Source: JANNYA01 sp031409855
GTDB taxonomy: Bacteria > Pseudomonadota > Gammaproteobacteria > Xanthomonadales > SZUA-5
Length of the DNA stretch: 13,302 nt
NCBI GenBank assembly: GCA_031409855.1
Contig: JANNYA010000055.1
Span: 1 to 13,302, forward strand
Reading direction: 5' to 3'
Shown here: positions 13,232 to 13,302 of the stretch, in pieces
Layout of the letters: each line of letters opens with the position of its first letter
Numbering within the stretch: position 1 is the stretch's first letter
Notes under the pieces: generated by a model
Seen by the model: only the letters and a program-made list of their open reading frames with translations
The model's database searches: none
Told to the model about the DNA's origin: nothing
Translations under genes and position numbers: made by a program

Positions 13232-13302
13232 TAGTGTGCTTTTTTTGGGCTTCCCAGCGAGGCGAGAGGAGGCAGCATGCTCATTGCCTGCAACGACGAA
13301 TC

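Overview
The window looks like a piece of a gammaproteobacterial chromosome of moderate GC, most likely from the Xanthomonadales/Lysobacterales or a close relative. This rests on family recall, not a database search. The pointers are a long Hanks-type Ser/Thr kinase with a C-terminal TPR domain, a YgfB/UPF0149 gene, a secreted amidase carrying InlB-like and PPC domains and ending in ...IFFSGFE, and an M23 peptidase of a type I associate with that group.

Layout. (1) 1-1370, minus strand: a partial ygfB-like gene preceded by a degenerate AAA-like ATPase gene, probably one operon. (2) 1371-1695: a divergent intergenic region holding a nested inverted-repeat element. Imperfect ~27-bp outer inverted repeats enclose two oppositely oriented 32-bp REP-like hairpin units. 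(3) 1696-2514, plus: a secreted M23 metallopeptidase, convergent with (4) 2545-3438, minus: a GAF-like protein with a Fis-type helix-turn-helix. (5) 3654-6428, plus: a Ser/Thr kinase with one membrane segment and about 400 residues of TPR repeats, divergent from the regulator. (6) 6527-11661, plus: a run of exported or membrane genes: a short, apparently 3'-truncated secreted protein, a large secreted N-acetylmuramoyl-L-alanine amidase, a small secreted YbjQ-like protein and a GYF_2/transmembrane/SH3-like protein. (7) 11807-12519, plus: a zeta-toxin-like P-loop kinase overlapping a 65-residue partner by ATGA. (8) 12632-13231, minus: a HI1419/HI1420-type (RelE/ParE superfamily toxin, HTH antitoxin) module convergent with the zeta-like pair.

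Functionally, the centre of the window reads as an envelope or cell-wall locus. It has two predicted peptidoglycan hydrolases (M23 endopeptidase and Amidase_3), a transmembrane kinase whose TPR half should face the periplasm, and a divergent Fis-like regulator that could report on it. The right end is an addiction-type segment with two convergent toxin-antitoxin-like modules. Linking the kinase to the hydrolases is an inference from gene order only. No rRNA, tRNA, CRISPR array, integrase or transposase gene was seen.
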